Source: an uncultured Eubacterium sp. (GTDB lineage Bacteria > Bacillota > Clostridia > Lachnospirales > Lachnospiraceae). Taken from it: 6,924 nucleotides of DNA. Numbering within the stretch: position 1 is the first letter of the stretch; each line of letters begins with the position of its first letter. The notes under the pieces were generated by a model that saw only the letters and a program-made list of their open reading frames with translations, searched no databases and was not told the origin of the DNA. The translations under genes and the position numbers were made by a program. The DNA lies in the NCBI GenBank assembly GCA_904502145.1, contig CAJGDH010000098.1:1-6924 (forward strand), given 5' to 3'. Shown piece by piece: positions 1 through 5,680 of this stretch.

Positions 1-25
1 CGGAGGGCGTATCATTCAATCCCAT
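1..25 (-). CDS. hydF: N-terminal stub of a divergent gene, probable [FeFe]-hydrogenase maturation GTPase HydF
   Basis: Only the first eight codons are inside the window. They read MGLNDTPS on the minus strand from an ATG at 25-23. The start is well supported: a perfect AAGGAGG lies about six bases upstream and a plausible promoter lies at 58-86. The pattern M-x-L-N-[DE]-T-P-S is how many clostridial HydF proteins begin, just before the R-x-H-I strand and the P-loop of the GTPase domain. HydF is the scaffold that builds and delivers the diiron subcluster of [FeFe] hydrogenase. The assignment rests on eight residues recalled from the family, so the gene start is firm but the product name is only probable. 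The gene runs off the left edge. Confidence 0.5.
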
Positions 26-57
26 TTGTTTCCTCCTTTTCCGGATCTTTTTCTTTC

Positions 58-86
58 ATTCTATCAACGTACAGGGTGAATAGCAA
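58..86 (-). promoter_or_regulatory. Putative sigma-A promoter of the divergent left-edge gene
   Basis: On the minus strand a -35 TTGCTA (86-81, 4/6 to consensus) is followed by a 17-base spacer and a -10 TAGAAT (63-58, 5/6). A start near base 51 would give a leader of about 26 bases before the ATG at 25. Spacing is ideal, but the -35 is only moderate. Confidence 0.5.
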
Positions 87-120
87 TAAAAACGGCCTTA
101 TAGTCTTATCTTGCCGGATG

Positions 121-149
121 TTGACATTCCACTGCAGAACACATATAAT
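121..149 (+). promoter_or_regulatory. Consensus sigma-A promoter of the MATE transporter gene
   Basis: TTGACA (121-126), a 17-base spacer and TATAAT (144-149) match the housekeeping consensus exactly in both hexamers. Transcription should begin near base 156, leaving a leader of about 36 bases before the preferred start codon at 192. No repressor-like inverted repeat was seen around it, so strong constitutive expression is the simplest reading. Confidence 0.85.
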
Positions 150-191
150 GATTAGGATTCTAAAGTCGTTTAATCCATGGAGAGATCAGGT

Positions 192-1565
192 ATGGAAACA
201 AAGTTGACCGAAGGCAATCCGATGCGTATAATCCTGCGCTTCGTTTTTCCTGTTTTTCTGGGAAATGTATTCCAGCAGCTTTACAATATGGCGGATTCCA
301 TGATCGTCGGGAATTTCGTGGGTTCCAGGGCTCTGGCAGGAGTTGGTTCCACCGGTACCATCATGTTTTTCGTGATCGGTTCCTCCCTGGGGATGGCCAC
401 GGGATTCTCTGTACTGACCAGCCAGAAATTCGGGGCCGGCAACGAGGAGGAGACCCGGCGTTCCGTCGCCAACGGCATCATTCTGACCGCCATACTGGCC
501 GTTGTGATGACCGTCATCAGTCTCAGTCTCATGCCCACCATCCTCCGTCTGATGAACACACCTGACTCCATCTATGAGGAGGCTTATACCTATATTTCCA
601 CCATCTGCGCGGGACTGGTCGCCACTGTATATTACAACCTTTTTTCCTCCTATCTCCGGGCCATCGGAAACAGCAGGACACCTCTGTACTTCCTGATCTT
701 TTCCACGGGCCTTAACGTAATCCTGGACCTGATCTTTATCATCGTATTCCACTGGGGTGTTGCCGGAGCGGCAAGGGCCACTGTGCTGGCCCAGGGGATC
801 TCCGCTGTCCTCTGCCTGATCTATATCATGAAAAACGTCCCCACTCTCCGGCCCAGGCGGCATCATTGGAGGCTGAACGGGGACGATACGAAAAAGCAGC
901 TGGCTATCGGTGTTCCCATGTCACTTCAGTTCGGGATCACCGCTTCCGGAACCATGGTGATGCAGAGCGCCATCAACCGGTTTGAGGAAGCCATCGCCGT
1001 GTATACCGCAGCCAACAAGATCCAGAGTGTATTGATGCAGGGTCTGCTGTCCCTGGGTCAGGGAATGGCATCCTACGCAGGACAAAACTACGGAAAAGCC
1101 GACCTGTACCGTATCCACCAGGGGACGAAAGATGCCATGAAGATCGCCCTGGCCTACTCCGTCCTGGCAGCCACTCTGGCCATCACATTTATGCCCAATC
1201 TTCTTCATCTTTTCTTCCCGGCAGATGTGGATATCGCTCCTCTCCTGCCCTGGGCAAAGACCTATATCTATGAATGTATGAGCTGCTATATCCCCCTTGG
1301 CATGATCTTCGTCTACCGGAACACCATGCAGGGTTGCGGTTACGGGATCGAAGCCATGTCCATGGGTTTCGTGGAACTTGCCGCCAGACTAAGCACCGCC
1401 CTGTTGTCCATGCGGTTGGACAGTTATCCCCTGGCCGTGGGGTGTGATCCTGTAGCCTGGGTGGCAGGCGGGATCTACGGATTCATCCTCTATCTCATCG
1501 TCCGGGAACGAATACGCAGAAGTTTTGAAGCTGATGCCCTTGAAAAAGCGCACACAGCGGAATAA
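192..1565 (+). CDS. MATE family efflux transporter
   Basis: An inner-membrane multidrug and toxic-compound extrusion protein that exports small, often cationic, compounds using a sodium or proton gradient; the substrate cannot be told from sequence. The 457-residue length fits the family. The protein is hydrophobic throughout, with about twelve membrane segments in two homologous halves. The N-terminal half has the family stretch PVFLGNVFQQLYNMADSMIV and, in mid-half, SSYLRAIGNSRTPLYFL followed by a membrane segment starting LNVILDLIF. The second half begins near the sequence IGVPMSLQFGI and contains GQGMASYAGQNYG. It most resembles the clostridial DinF/NorM-like branch. An in-frame ATG lies five codons earlier (177) but has no ribosome binding site. 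The ATG at 192 is preceded by GGAGAG at 8-base spacing and gives the family-typical METKLTEGNP start. It is monocistronic, between its own promoter and a strong terminator. Confidence 0.9.
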   Translation: METKLTEGNPMRIILRFVFPVFLGNVFQQLYNMADSMIVGNFVGSRALAGVGSTGTIMFFVIGSSLGMATGFSVLTSQKFGAGNEEETRRSVANGIILTAILAVVMTVISLSLMPTILRLMNTPDSIYEEAYTYISTICAGLVATVYYNLFSSYLRAIGNSRTPLYFLIFSTGLNVILDLIFIIVFHWGVAGAARATVLAQGISAVLCLIYIMKNVPTLRPRRHHWRLNGDDTKKQLAIGVPMSLQFGITASGTMVMQSAINRFEEAIAVYTAANKIQSVLMQGLLSLGQGMASYAGQNYGKADLYRIHQGTKDAMKIALAYSVLAATLAITFMPNLLHLFFPADVDIAPLLPWAKTYIYECMSCYIPLGMIFVYRNTMQGCGYGIEAMSMGFVELAARLSTALLSMRLDSYPLAVGCDPVAWVAGGIYGFILYLIVRERIRRSFEADALEKAHTAE

Positions 1566-1584
1566 TCCAAATCTAAAAAGAACA

Positions 1585-1624
1585 GGCGGGATGTCAGCCA
1601 GGCTGACATCCCGCCTTTATTATC
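1585..1624. terminator. Strong Rho-independent terminator shared by convergent genes
   Basis: Two perfectly complementary 15-base arms (GGCGGGATGTCAGCC at 1585-1599 and its complement at 1601-1615) are separated by one base, so the real hairpin has about 12-13 pairs and a small loop. On the plus strand it is followed by TTTATTAT, 19 bases after the MATE stop codon. On the minus strand it lies 39 bases past the ACT-protein stop and is followed by TGTTCTTTTT. It can therefore end both converging transcripts. Confidence 0.9.
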
Positions 1625-1654
1625 ATGTTGTCATAAAGTCATTTTCCGGGGTCA

Positions 1655-2089
1655 TTATGCCAGAAAACCGCCCATATCCTCATCGGAAAGAGTCTTAAGT
1701 CCGTTGGAGTTGAGCCTCTCCTCTGCTTCCCCGATGTCATCCACCCTGAGGACGACGTAGGCACTGTCCTGCATAGCGCCGGTAAAAGCATATACATACT
1801 CGATATTGATCTCATCATCCTGAAGGACATCCAGGATCTTTTTCAGAGCACCCTTCTGATCGCTCATCTTTACTGCGATAACAGGTGTTTCGGTGATCAC
1901 GGTATTATCATCCAGAGCTTCTTTGGTCTTTTCAATATCGGAGACAATGATCCTCAGGATACCGAAATCCTTTGTATCGGCAACGGAAAGGGCACGGATA
2001 TTCACCCCTGCTTCTGTTATAGAGCTGACCGCCCGGTAGAGTGTTCCGGGAGTATTCTCAAGGAATGCGGATAACTGTGTGATTGCCAT
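1655..2089 (-). CDS. Tandem ACT domain protein, partner of the arylacetate-CoA ligase
   Basis: A small cytoplasmic protein of 144 residues made of two ACT domains and nothing else. The first spans roughly residues 1-68 (opening MAITQLSAFLENTPGTLYRA, with the G15-T16 turn typical of ligand-binding ACT loops, then VNIRALSVADT and ILRIIVSD). The second spans roughly 69-144 (VIAVKMSDQKGALKKILDVL, then INIEYVYAF and AYVVLRVDD). ACT domains usually bind amino acids and control an enzyme allosterically. With no enzyme domain of its own, it probably acts on the neighbouring ligase or a related aryl-acid enzyme. A perfect AAGGAGG seven bases before the ATG fixes the start. It follows the ligase gene by 61 bases with no terminator between, so the two should be one transcript ended by the hairpin at 1585-1615. 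Standalone tandem-ACT genes beside paaK-like genes are common in anaerobes. The ligand (Phe, Tyr or Trp) is an inference. Confidence 0.85.
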   Translation of the reverse strand: MAITQLSAFLENTPGTLYRAVSSITEAGVNIRALSVADTKDFGILRIIVSDIEKTKEALDDNTVITETPVIAVKMSDQKGALKKILDVLQDDEINIEYVYAFTGAMQDSAYVVLRVDDIGEAEERLNSNGLKTLSDEDMGGFLA

Positions 2090-2150
2090 GATTATTCCTC
2101 CTTATTCTGTCAAAAATCGTTGTCGCTGGTTAATTCTCTATGGTCATTGA

Positions 2151-3455
2151 TCAATGAAGTTTACGTTTATCGACCACACGAACGGCTTTGCCCTCAGACC
2201 TGGTGATGGTCTTGGGCGCCACAAGGTGGATCTTGGGGCTGATGCCCAGCATGGAACGCATGGCTGCCTTGAGATCCTGTTCGCGGTTTTGCATCTCGGA
2301 GATCTTATCGGAGAACATCTCCTTGGAGAATTCCACATAGATATCAAATGTATCGGTGTTATTTTTCCGGTCTACCACGATCTGATAGTTCGGAGTATAG
2401 CCCTCTTTAAGGAGTACCGTCTCAATCTGGCTCGGGAATACGTTGACTCCGCGGATGATCATCATATCATCACTTCTGCCCAGAGGTTTGGTCATCTTTA
2501 CATGGGTCCTGCCGCAGGGGCATTTTTCCCGGGACAGGATACAGATATCTTTTGTACGGTAACGCAGGAGGGGGAATCCTTCTTTGTCAAGAGAGGTGAA
2601 AACCAGTTCTCCCTTCTCTCCTTCAGGCAGGACCTCCCCTGTGTCAGGATCGATGATCTCAGCATAGAAATGGTCCTCATTGATGTGCATACCTGTCTGT
2701 GCTTCACATTCGAAAGCGACTCCGGGACCGGAGGTTTCCGTCAGGCCGTAGATATCGTATGCCTTGATACCCAGACTCTTCTCGATCTCCTGACGCATCT
2801 CTTCCGTCCATGGTTCTGCCCCGAAGATACCGGCTTTCAGCTTGTTATCTTCCGGTTTATATCCCTGTTCTGCCAGAGTCTCGCCGATATAGGCAGCGTA
2901 GGACGGGGTACAGCAGAGGATCGTCGCCTGCATATCCATCATGAACTGGATCTGGCGGTCTGTGTTTCCGGAAGACATGGGCAGGGTGAGACAACCCACC
3001 TTGTGAGAGCCGCCGTGAAGGCCTGAACCGCCGGTGAAAAGTCCGTAGCCGTAGCATACCTGGCAGACATCTTCATCGGATCCTCCTGCCGCAACGATAG
3101 CTCTGGCACAGCATTCTTCCCACAGATCGATGTCATGCTGGGTATAGAAGGCCACAACCCTCTTTCCGGTGGTTCCGGAAGTGGAATGGATGCGGACACA
3201 GTTCTTGAGATCTGTACCAAGCAGCCCGTAGGGATAGGCTTCCCTGAGGTCATCTTTGGTGAGGAAAGGCAGTTTCTTAATGTCATCCACACTCTGAATA
3301 TCCTGGGGAGTTACCCCTTTCTTCTCCATCAGATTGCGGTAGTAAGGTACATGGTCATAAACATACTGTACCTGTTTTACGATCTTCTCGTTCTGGATCT
3401 TCAGGATTTCTTCCCTGGATGCGGTTTCAATCTCCGGTTGATAATAACGACTCAT
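2151..3455 (-). CDS. paaK: Phenylacetate--CoA ligase (AMP-forming), PaaK family
   Basis: A cytoplasmic adenylate-forming enzyme that joins an aryl acetate (phenylacetate or a relative such as 4-hydroxyphenyl- or indoleacetate) to CoA using ATP. The 434-residue length is typical. Visible motifs are the phosphate-binding loop STSGTTGK (91-98), the A5-type motif YGLTETSGPG (236-245), the ribose-binding region RYRTKDI (298-304, Asp303), the metal-site-like CPCGRT (312-317), the hinge GRSDDMMIIRGVNVFPSQIE (326-345), and a C-terminal domain ending SEGKAVRVVDKR with the conserved catalytic-type Lys423. AGGAG six bases upstream supports the start. The downstream neighbour is the ACT protein. In the same orientation upstream lie a promoter, a Phe-rich leader ORF and a terminator, which suggest attenuation by phenylalanine supply. 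In anaerobes this enzyme can serve catabolism or, with indolepyruvate:ferredoxin oxidoreductase, Phe synthesis from phenylacetate. Substrate specificity is not decided by sequence. Confidence 0.9.
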   Translation of the reverse strand: MSRYYQPEIETASREEILKIQNEKIVKQVQYVYDHVPYYRNLMEKKGVTPQDIQSVDDIKKLPFLTKDDLREAYPYGLLGTDLKNCVRIHSTSGTTGKRVVAFYTQHDIDLWEECCARAIVAAGGSDEDVCQVCYGYGLFTGGSGLHGGSHKVGCLTLPMSSGNTDRQIQFMMDMQATILCCTPSYAAYIGETLAEQGYKPEDNKLKAGIFGAEPWTEEMRQEIEKSLGIKAYDIYGLTETSGPGVAFECEAQTGMHINEDHFYAEIIDPDTGEVLPEGEKGELVFTSLDKEGFPLLRYRTKDICILSREKCPCGRTHVKMTKPLGRSDDMMIIRGVNVFPSQIETVLLKEGYTPNYQIVVDRKNNTDTFDIYVEFSKEMFSDKISEMQNREQDLKAAMRSMLGISPKIHLVAPKTITRSEGKAVRVVDKRKLH

Positions 3456-3487
3456 ACAGTTCTCCTTTCAGAAATGGTCACGAAACA

Positions 3488-3501
3488 GTCCGCAGGCGGA
3501 C
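3488..3501 (-). repeat. Short GC hairpin in the paaK 5' leader
   Basis: GTCCGC and GCGGAC are perfect complements separated by two bases, between the attenuator terminator and the paaK ribosome binding site (AGGAG at 3462-3466). A run of seven C on the minus strand (3513-3507) immediately precedes it. It could be a structured spacer, an RNA end protector or chance. It has no T-tract and is not a terminator. Confidence 0.35.
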
Positions 3502-3550
3502 ATGTCGGGGGGGCAGTTTGCAGAAGGATTCAGGTGTGATTCCTGCAAAT

Positions 3551-3584
3551 AAAAAAGGTGTGGCACCGGTCAATGTGCCACACC
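3551..3584 (-). terminator. Rho-independent terminator in the paaK leader (attenuator)
   Basis: On the minus strand the arm GGTGTGGCAC (3584-3575), an 8-base loop and the perfectly complementary arm GTGCCACACC (3566-3557) are followed at once by six T (3556-3551). It lies downstream of the paaK promoter and leader ORF and 95 bases before the paaK start. It would therefore abort paaK transcription unless disrupted, and would also stop read-through from asrC. On the plus strand no T-run follows, so it works in one direction only. Confidence 0.85.
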
Positions 3585-3676
3585 AATGTGATTCTTCTGC
3601 GGTTCTTCCTCACATCTTTCAGCATAGCAAATCAACCTTATCGTTCATGCCGATAAAGCTAAAGTAAAAGCTGAAA
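3557..3676 (-). promoter_or_regulatory. Candidate four-segment transcription attenuator for paaK and the ACT gene
   Basis: Pairings found by eye in the minus-strand RNA. Segment 1 (3676-3670, UUUCAGC, inside the Phe-codon run) matches segment 2 (3623-3617, GCUGAAA) with seven Watson-Crick pairs. Segment 2, slightly shifted (3629-3619), can pair with segment 3 (3586-3576) over eleven contiguous pairs, of which five are G-U; this would consume the 5' arm of the terminator. Segment 3 (3584-3575) with segment 4 (3566-3557) is the terminator. A ribosome stalled at the Phe codons would cover segment 1 and leave 2 free to pair with 3. A ribosome at the stop codon (3621-3619) would cover 2 and let the terminator form. 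The logic fits the enteric pheA model, but the 2:3 helix is wobble-rich and needs computation. A shorter rival antiterminator is possible at 3591-3578. Confidence 0.6.
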
Positions 3677-3705
3677 TCAAATGCGTTGTAGGAAGATTTT
3701 CTCAT
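3619..3705 (-). CDS. Phenylalanine-rich leader peptide (28 residues)
   Basis: The ORF opens with ATG at 3705-3703 and ends with TGA at 3621-3619. A strong GAGGAG (3718-3713) sits seven bases before the ATG. The peptide begins MRKSSYNAF, and residues 6-17 contain five Phe (9, 11, 13, 15, 17; four UUU and one UUC) and two Tyr (6 and 14; both UAC) out of twelve. The tail from residue 18 is ordinary in composition. It lies about 65 bases after the predicted transcription start and 35 bases before the terminator hairpin, the arrangement of amino-acid leader peptides such as those of pheA and pheST in enteric bacteria. The peptide itself probably has no function; its codons would be the sensor of charged tRNA-Phe (and perhaps tRNA-Tyr). 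The alternative, a chance small ORF or small membrane peptide, is less likely given the position and codon clustering. Confidence 0.75.
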   Translation of the reverse strand: MRKSSYNAFDFSFYFSFIGMNDKVDLLC

Positions 3706-3778
3706 CTTTCTGCTCCTCAATAAAAACTCTGGTATCAAAATGATCAGTTTATCTGAGCACCGCTATAGCTTGTAATGG

Positions 3779-3807
3779 ATATTACACCATTTGACAGTTT
3801 TTGTCAA
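3779..3807 (-). promoter_or_regulatory. Sigma-A promoter of the leader peptide-paaK-ACT operon
   Basis: The minus strand shows TTGACA (3807-3802, 6/6), a 17-base spacer and TAATAT (3784-3779, 5/6), beginning 35 bases past the asrC stop. Transcription should start near 3772, giving a leader RNA of about 315 bases before the paaK ATG. The -35 hexamer is the left half of an inverted repeat, TTGACA-AAAAC-TGTCAA (3807-3791), which may be an operator or coincidence. Confidence 0.8.
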
Positions 3808-3828
3808 TCAAAATTTCAAAAGTGGTTG

Positions 3829-3842
3829 ATTAGTATACTAAT
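3829..3842. repeat. 14-bp perfect palindrome at the asrC stop, upstream of the paaK promoter
   Basis: ATTAGTATACTAAT is its own reverse complement. It covers the last base of the asrC stop codon and lies about 21 bases upstream of the paaK -35 hexamer. It could be a transcription-factor site acting on the paaK promoter. Being AT-rich and lacking a T-tract, it is not a good terminator. Confidence 0.4.
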
Positions 3843-4864
3843 TACTCCTCACGGTCGGAGAAACGGAACATGGATTTGCGAAGCTCATTGGTCTGATCAT
3901 ACCGTTTTCCGCCCCAGTACAGCCTGCCGGCCATCTCGCATTTCGGACCGAGTTCCACATCTTTCATGGCATACTTCAGGAATTCCTCCACGCCGGTACG
4001 GTCCACGATGTAACCGATATGCTCTTTGGCCTCCACGGCTGCGTGATCAAGATACTCATCCAGATAATCATAAGTATTCTTGATGATCTTGCAGACGCTG
4101 TCTTCATCCGCCCATTTCAGGAAATCGATACCCATTCTGGGATTCTTCTTGCCGGTACGTCCCATGAGTTCCAGACGGAAGTATTTCTCCTTGCTTCTGG
4201 TCCAGGCCCTGGTGGGGCAATAATTGACACATACGCCGCAGCCGATACATTTGTTGGTATCCCGGACGATCTTTCCGTTGACGACACTGAGCGCCCCCAC
4301 ACTTCGTTTTGAGCAGTACTTCACACACTGCTCACAACCGATACAGCGGTTGGGATCATACTGGGGTTCCGTCTGGCCGATGATGCCGAAATCATTCAGA
4401 CGCACATGGGCACAGTCGTTGGAACAGCCTGTACAGGCGATCTTAACATGATGGTTGTTGGGAAAGATCATCTTGTCGAGTTTCGCTGCCAGCTCCTTGG
4501 TATCATAGCAGGCAAAGGGACACAGATCCTGTCCGGGACAGGCCACCACATTACGGGTTCCTGATGCGGGATAGCCTTCTCCGGGCTCCCCCTGATTGAC
4601 CCCTGTGTTCTCAATGATCAGCTGAAGCTCCTCATTGACCTTGTCCCTGTCTTCGATCCGGATATGGGGGATCTCAAATCCCTGACGGTTGGTCAGGTTG
4701 ATGGTTCCGTCACCGTATTTCTCGGCGATCTCCACCACTCTCATCAGGGAACGGGCATCGATCCTTCCACCGGGAACCCTGACACGGGAAGCGATCTCAC
4801 CACGGTGTTTTGACTGGCGGAAAGCATTCCTCTTATAGTCTTTCATATTATAATCTCTGATCAT
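3842..4864 (-). CDS. asrC: Anaerobic sulfite reductase subunit C (siroheme/Fe4S4 catalytic subunit)
   Basis: The cytoplasmic catalytic subunit that reduces sulfite to sulfide with six electrons. The 340 residues match the AsrC family (about 337). An N-terminal half-domain of the nitrite/sulfite reductase fold (about 20-85, with LTNRQGFEIPHI at 57-68) precedes the siroheme-Fe4S4 ligand set, Cys109-x5-Cys115 and Cys147-x3-Cys151 (signature ACTGCSNDC). A two-cluster ferredoxin insert follows: Cys174/177/180/184 and Cys206/209/212/216, the second ending CP. This insert distinguishes AsrC from assimilatory sulfite reductases. The gene starts 12 bases after asrB; a purine-rich GGGGGGAAGA precedes the first ATG. 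A second ATG at codon 7 has no ribosome binding site. No intrinsic terminator follows before the paaK promoter. Confidence 0.93.
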   Translation of the reverse strand: MIRDYNMKDYKRNAFRQSKHRGEIASRVRVPGGRIDARSLMRVVEIAEKYGDGTINLTNRQGFEIPHIRIEDRDKVNEELQLIIENTGVNQGEPGEGYPASGTRNVVACPGQDLCPFACYDTKELAAKLDKMIFPNNHHVKIACTGCSNDCAHVRLNDFGIIGQTEPQYDPNRCIGCEQCVKYCSKRSVGALSVVNGKIVRDTNKCIGCGVCVNYCPTRAWTRSKEKYFRLELMGRTGKKNPRMGIDFLKWADEDSVCKIIKNTYDYLDEYLDHAAVEAKEHIGYIVDRTGVEEFLKYAMKDVELGPKCEMAGRLYWGGKRYDQTNELRKSMFRFSDREE

Positions 4865-4876
4865 GAATCTTCCCCC

Positions 4877-5680
4877 CTAGTCGATCATATTTTTGGACTC
4901 TGTATAATTAAAGACAGGACCGTCCAGACAGATATATTTCTCTCCCACACGGCAGTGTCCGCAGATTCCCAGACCACAGCACATCTTTCTCTCCTGGGAT
5001 ACCCAGATGTTCTCTTCGCGGAATCCTTTATCCAGAAGACCCATTACAGAGAATCTCATCATGGCCGGAGGACCGACGACGATAGCCTGCGCGTGTTCAA
5101 TATCTTTAATCTCTATCTCCGGGATATATTTTGTGACCAGGCCCACTTTGCCTTCATAACCCTCCGGAGCACCGTCCACGGTAAGCCAGAGATCAAGCCT
5201 GTCCTCCCAGTTTTTCAGATCCCGGCGGAACAGCATGTCATCCGGGCTGCGGAAACCGACGATCACATGTTTATCCTGGGCATCCTCCGTGAGGGAGAGG
5301 GCCTCAATGACACCCCGTACAGGAGAAACTCCGGTACCTCCCGCCACAACGATCACTTCACCCTTCCGGTACAGGTCCAGATCGAAGCCGTTGCCGTAAG
5401 GACCACGCATGAGAATGCTTTGTCCTTTCATATGTTCAAATACCATGTTGGTCACACGTCCGACCCTGCGGATGGTAAGGTCAACGGAGACACCTTCTTC
5501 GATCCCGCTCACGGAAATAGGAGCTTCACCGAATTTCGGAATGGATACCTCGAAGAACTGTCCGGGTTTTACCTCCCCGGAAAAAGCCATACGGAAGGTA
5601 TACTCCTTGTCCGTATGCCTGATCACATCGAGGATCTCGGAAGGATAGGCCACATATGGATTATTGTTTGTCATACTCAT
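4877..5680 (-). CDS. asrB: Anaerobic sulfite reductase subunit B (FAD/NADH and 2Fe-2S electron-transfer subunit)
   Basis: The NADH-oxidising subunit that feeds electrons toward AsrA and AsrC. Its 267 residues follow the ferredoxin-NADP reductase/PyrK plan. A flavin-binding beta barrel occupies about 10-100 (QFFEVSIP at 41-48, PISVSG at 54-59, MRGPYGNGF at 91-99). The nicotinamide-binding domain has AGGTGVSPVRG (113-123) and VVGPPAMM (201-208). A C-terminal 2Fe-2S site has Cys235, Cys240, Cys243 and Cys251, with an extra Cys234. The ATG overlaps the asrA stop codon as ATGA, implying translational coupling. A GGGGGGAGAG precedes it; the ATG two codons later (5674) is a possible alternative because the spacing to the first is short. 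The middle gene of asrABC; such operons serve sulfite detoxification or anaerobic respiration. Confidence 0.93.
   Translation of the reverse strand: MSMTNNNPYVAYPSEILDVIRHTDKEYTFRMAFSGEVKPGQFFEVSIPKFGEAPISVSGIEEGVSVDLTIRRVGRVTNMVFEHMKGQSILMRGPYGNGFDLDLYRKGEVIVVAGGTGVSPVRGVIEALSLTEDAQDKHVIVGFRSPDDMLFRRDLKNWEDRLDLWLTVDGAPEGYEGKVGLVTKYIPEIEIKDIEHAQAIVVGPPAMMRFSVMGLLDKGFREENIWVSQERKMCCGLGICGHCRVGEKYICLDGPVFNYTESKNMID

Noticed and set aside
177..191. Upstream ATG of the MATE gene as the true start
   Set aside because: It has no ribosome binding site, whereas the ATG at 192 has GGAGAG at good spacing and gives the family-typical N-terminus. The five extra codons contain that binding site.
186..866. 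A 226-codon minus-strand frame opposite the MATE gene
   Set aside because: Shadow of the transporter: it is rich in Gly/His/Asp as expected from reading hydrophobic codons backwards, and no start signals were seen.
2144..2157. 14-bp palindrome TCATTGATCAATGA across the paaK stop codon
   Set aside because: As RNA it is a weak AT-rich stem with almost no loop and no T-tract, so it is neither a terminator nor clearly an operator inside an operon. It could at most affect mRNA processing between paaK and the ACT gene.
2154..3026. A 290-codon open frame on the plus strand opposite paaK
   Set aside because: It is an antisense shadow of a well-supported gene, with no ribosome binding site and low-complexity His/Asp/Gly-rich translation unlike any recognised family. 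The same applies to the long plus-strand frames opposite asrB (4955-5794) and asrA (5656-6486).
3468..3503. An 11-codon ORF (MSACGLFRDHF) just before paaK as a second leader peptide
   Set aside because: It has no ribosome binding site (a C-run precedes the ATG) and only two Phe; its end abuts the paaK binding site by chance.
3551..3772. A T-box riboswitch as the explanation for the paaK leader
   Set aside because: The terminator arm GGTGTGGCAC faintly resembles the T-box core, but the AGGGTGG-ACCGCG sequence, stem I landmarks and a specifier loop were not found on the minus strand. The closest match to the core, GTGGCACCG-like, is on the wrong strand. A covariance-model search would settle it.
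3806..3831. AATCAA/TTGATT inverted repeat after asrC as the asr terminator
   Set aside because: The arms are six AT-rich pairs with a 14-base loop and no following T-tract on the minus strand, far too weak for intrinsic termination.
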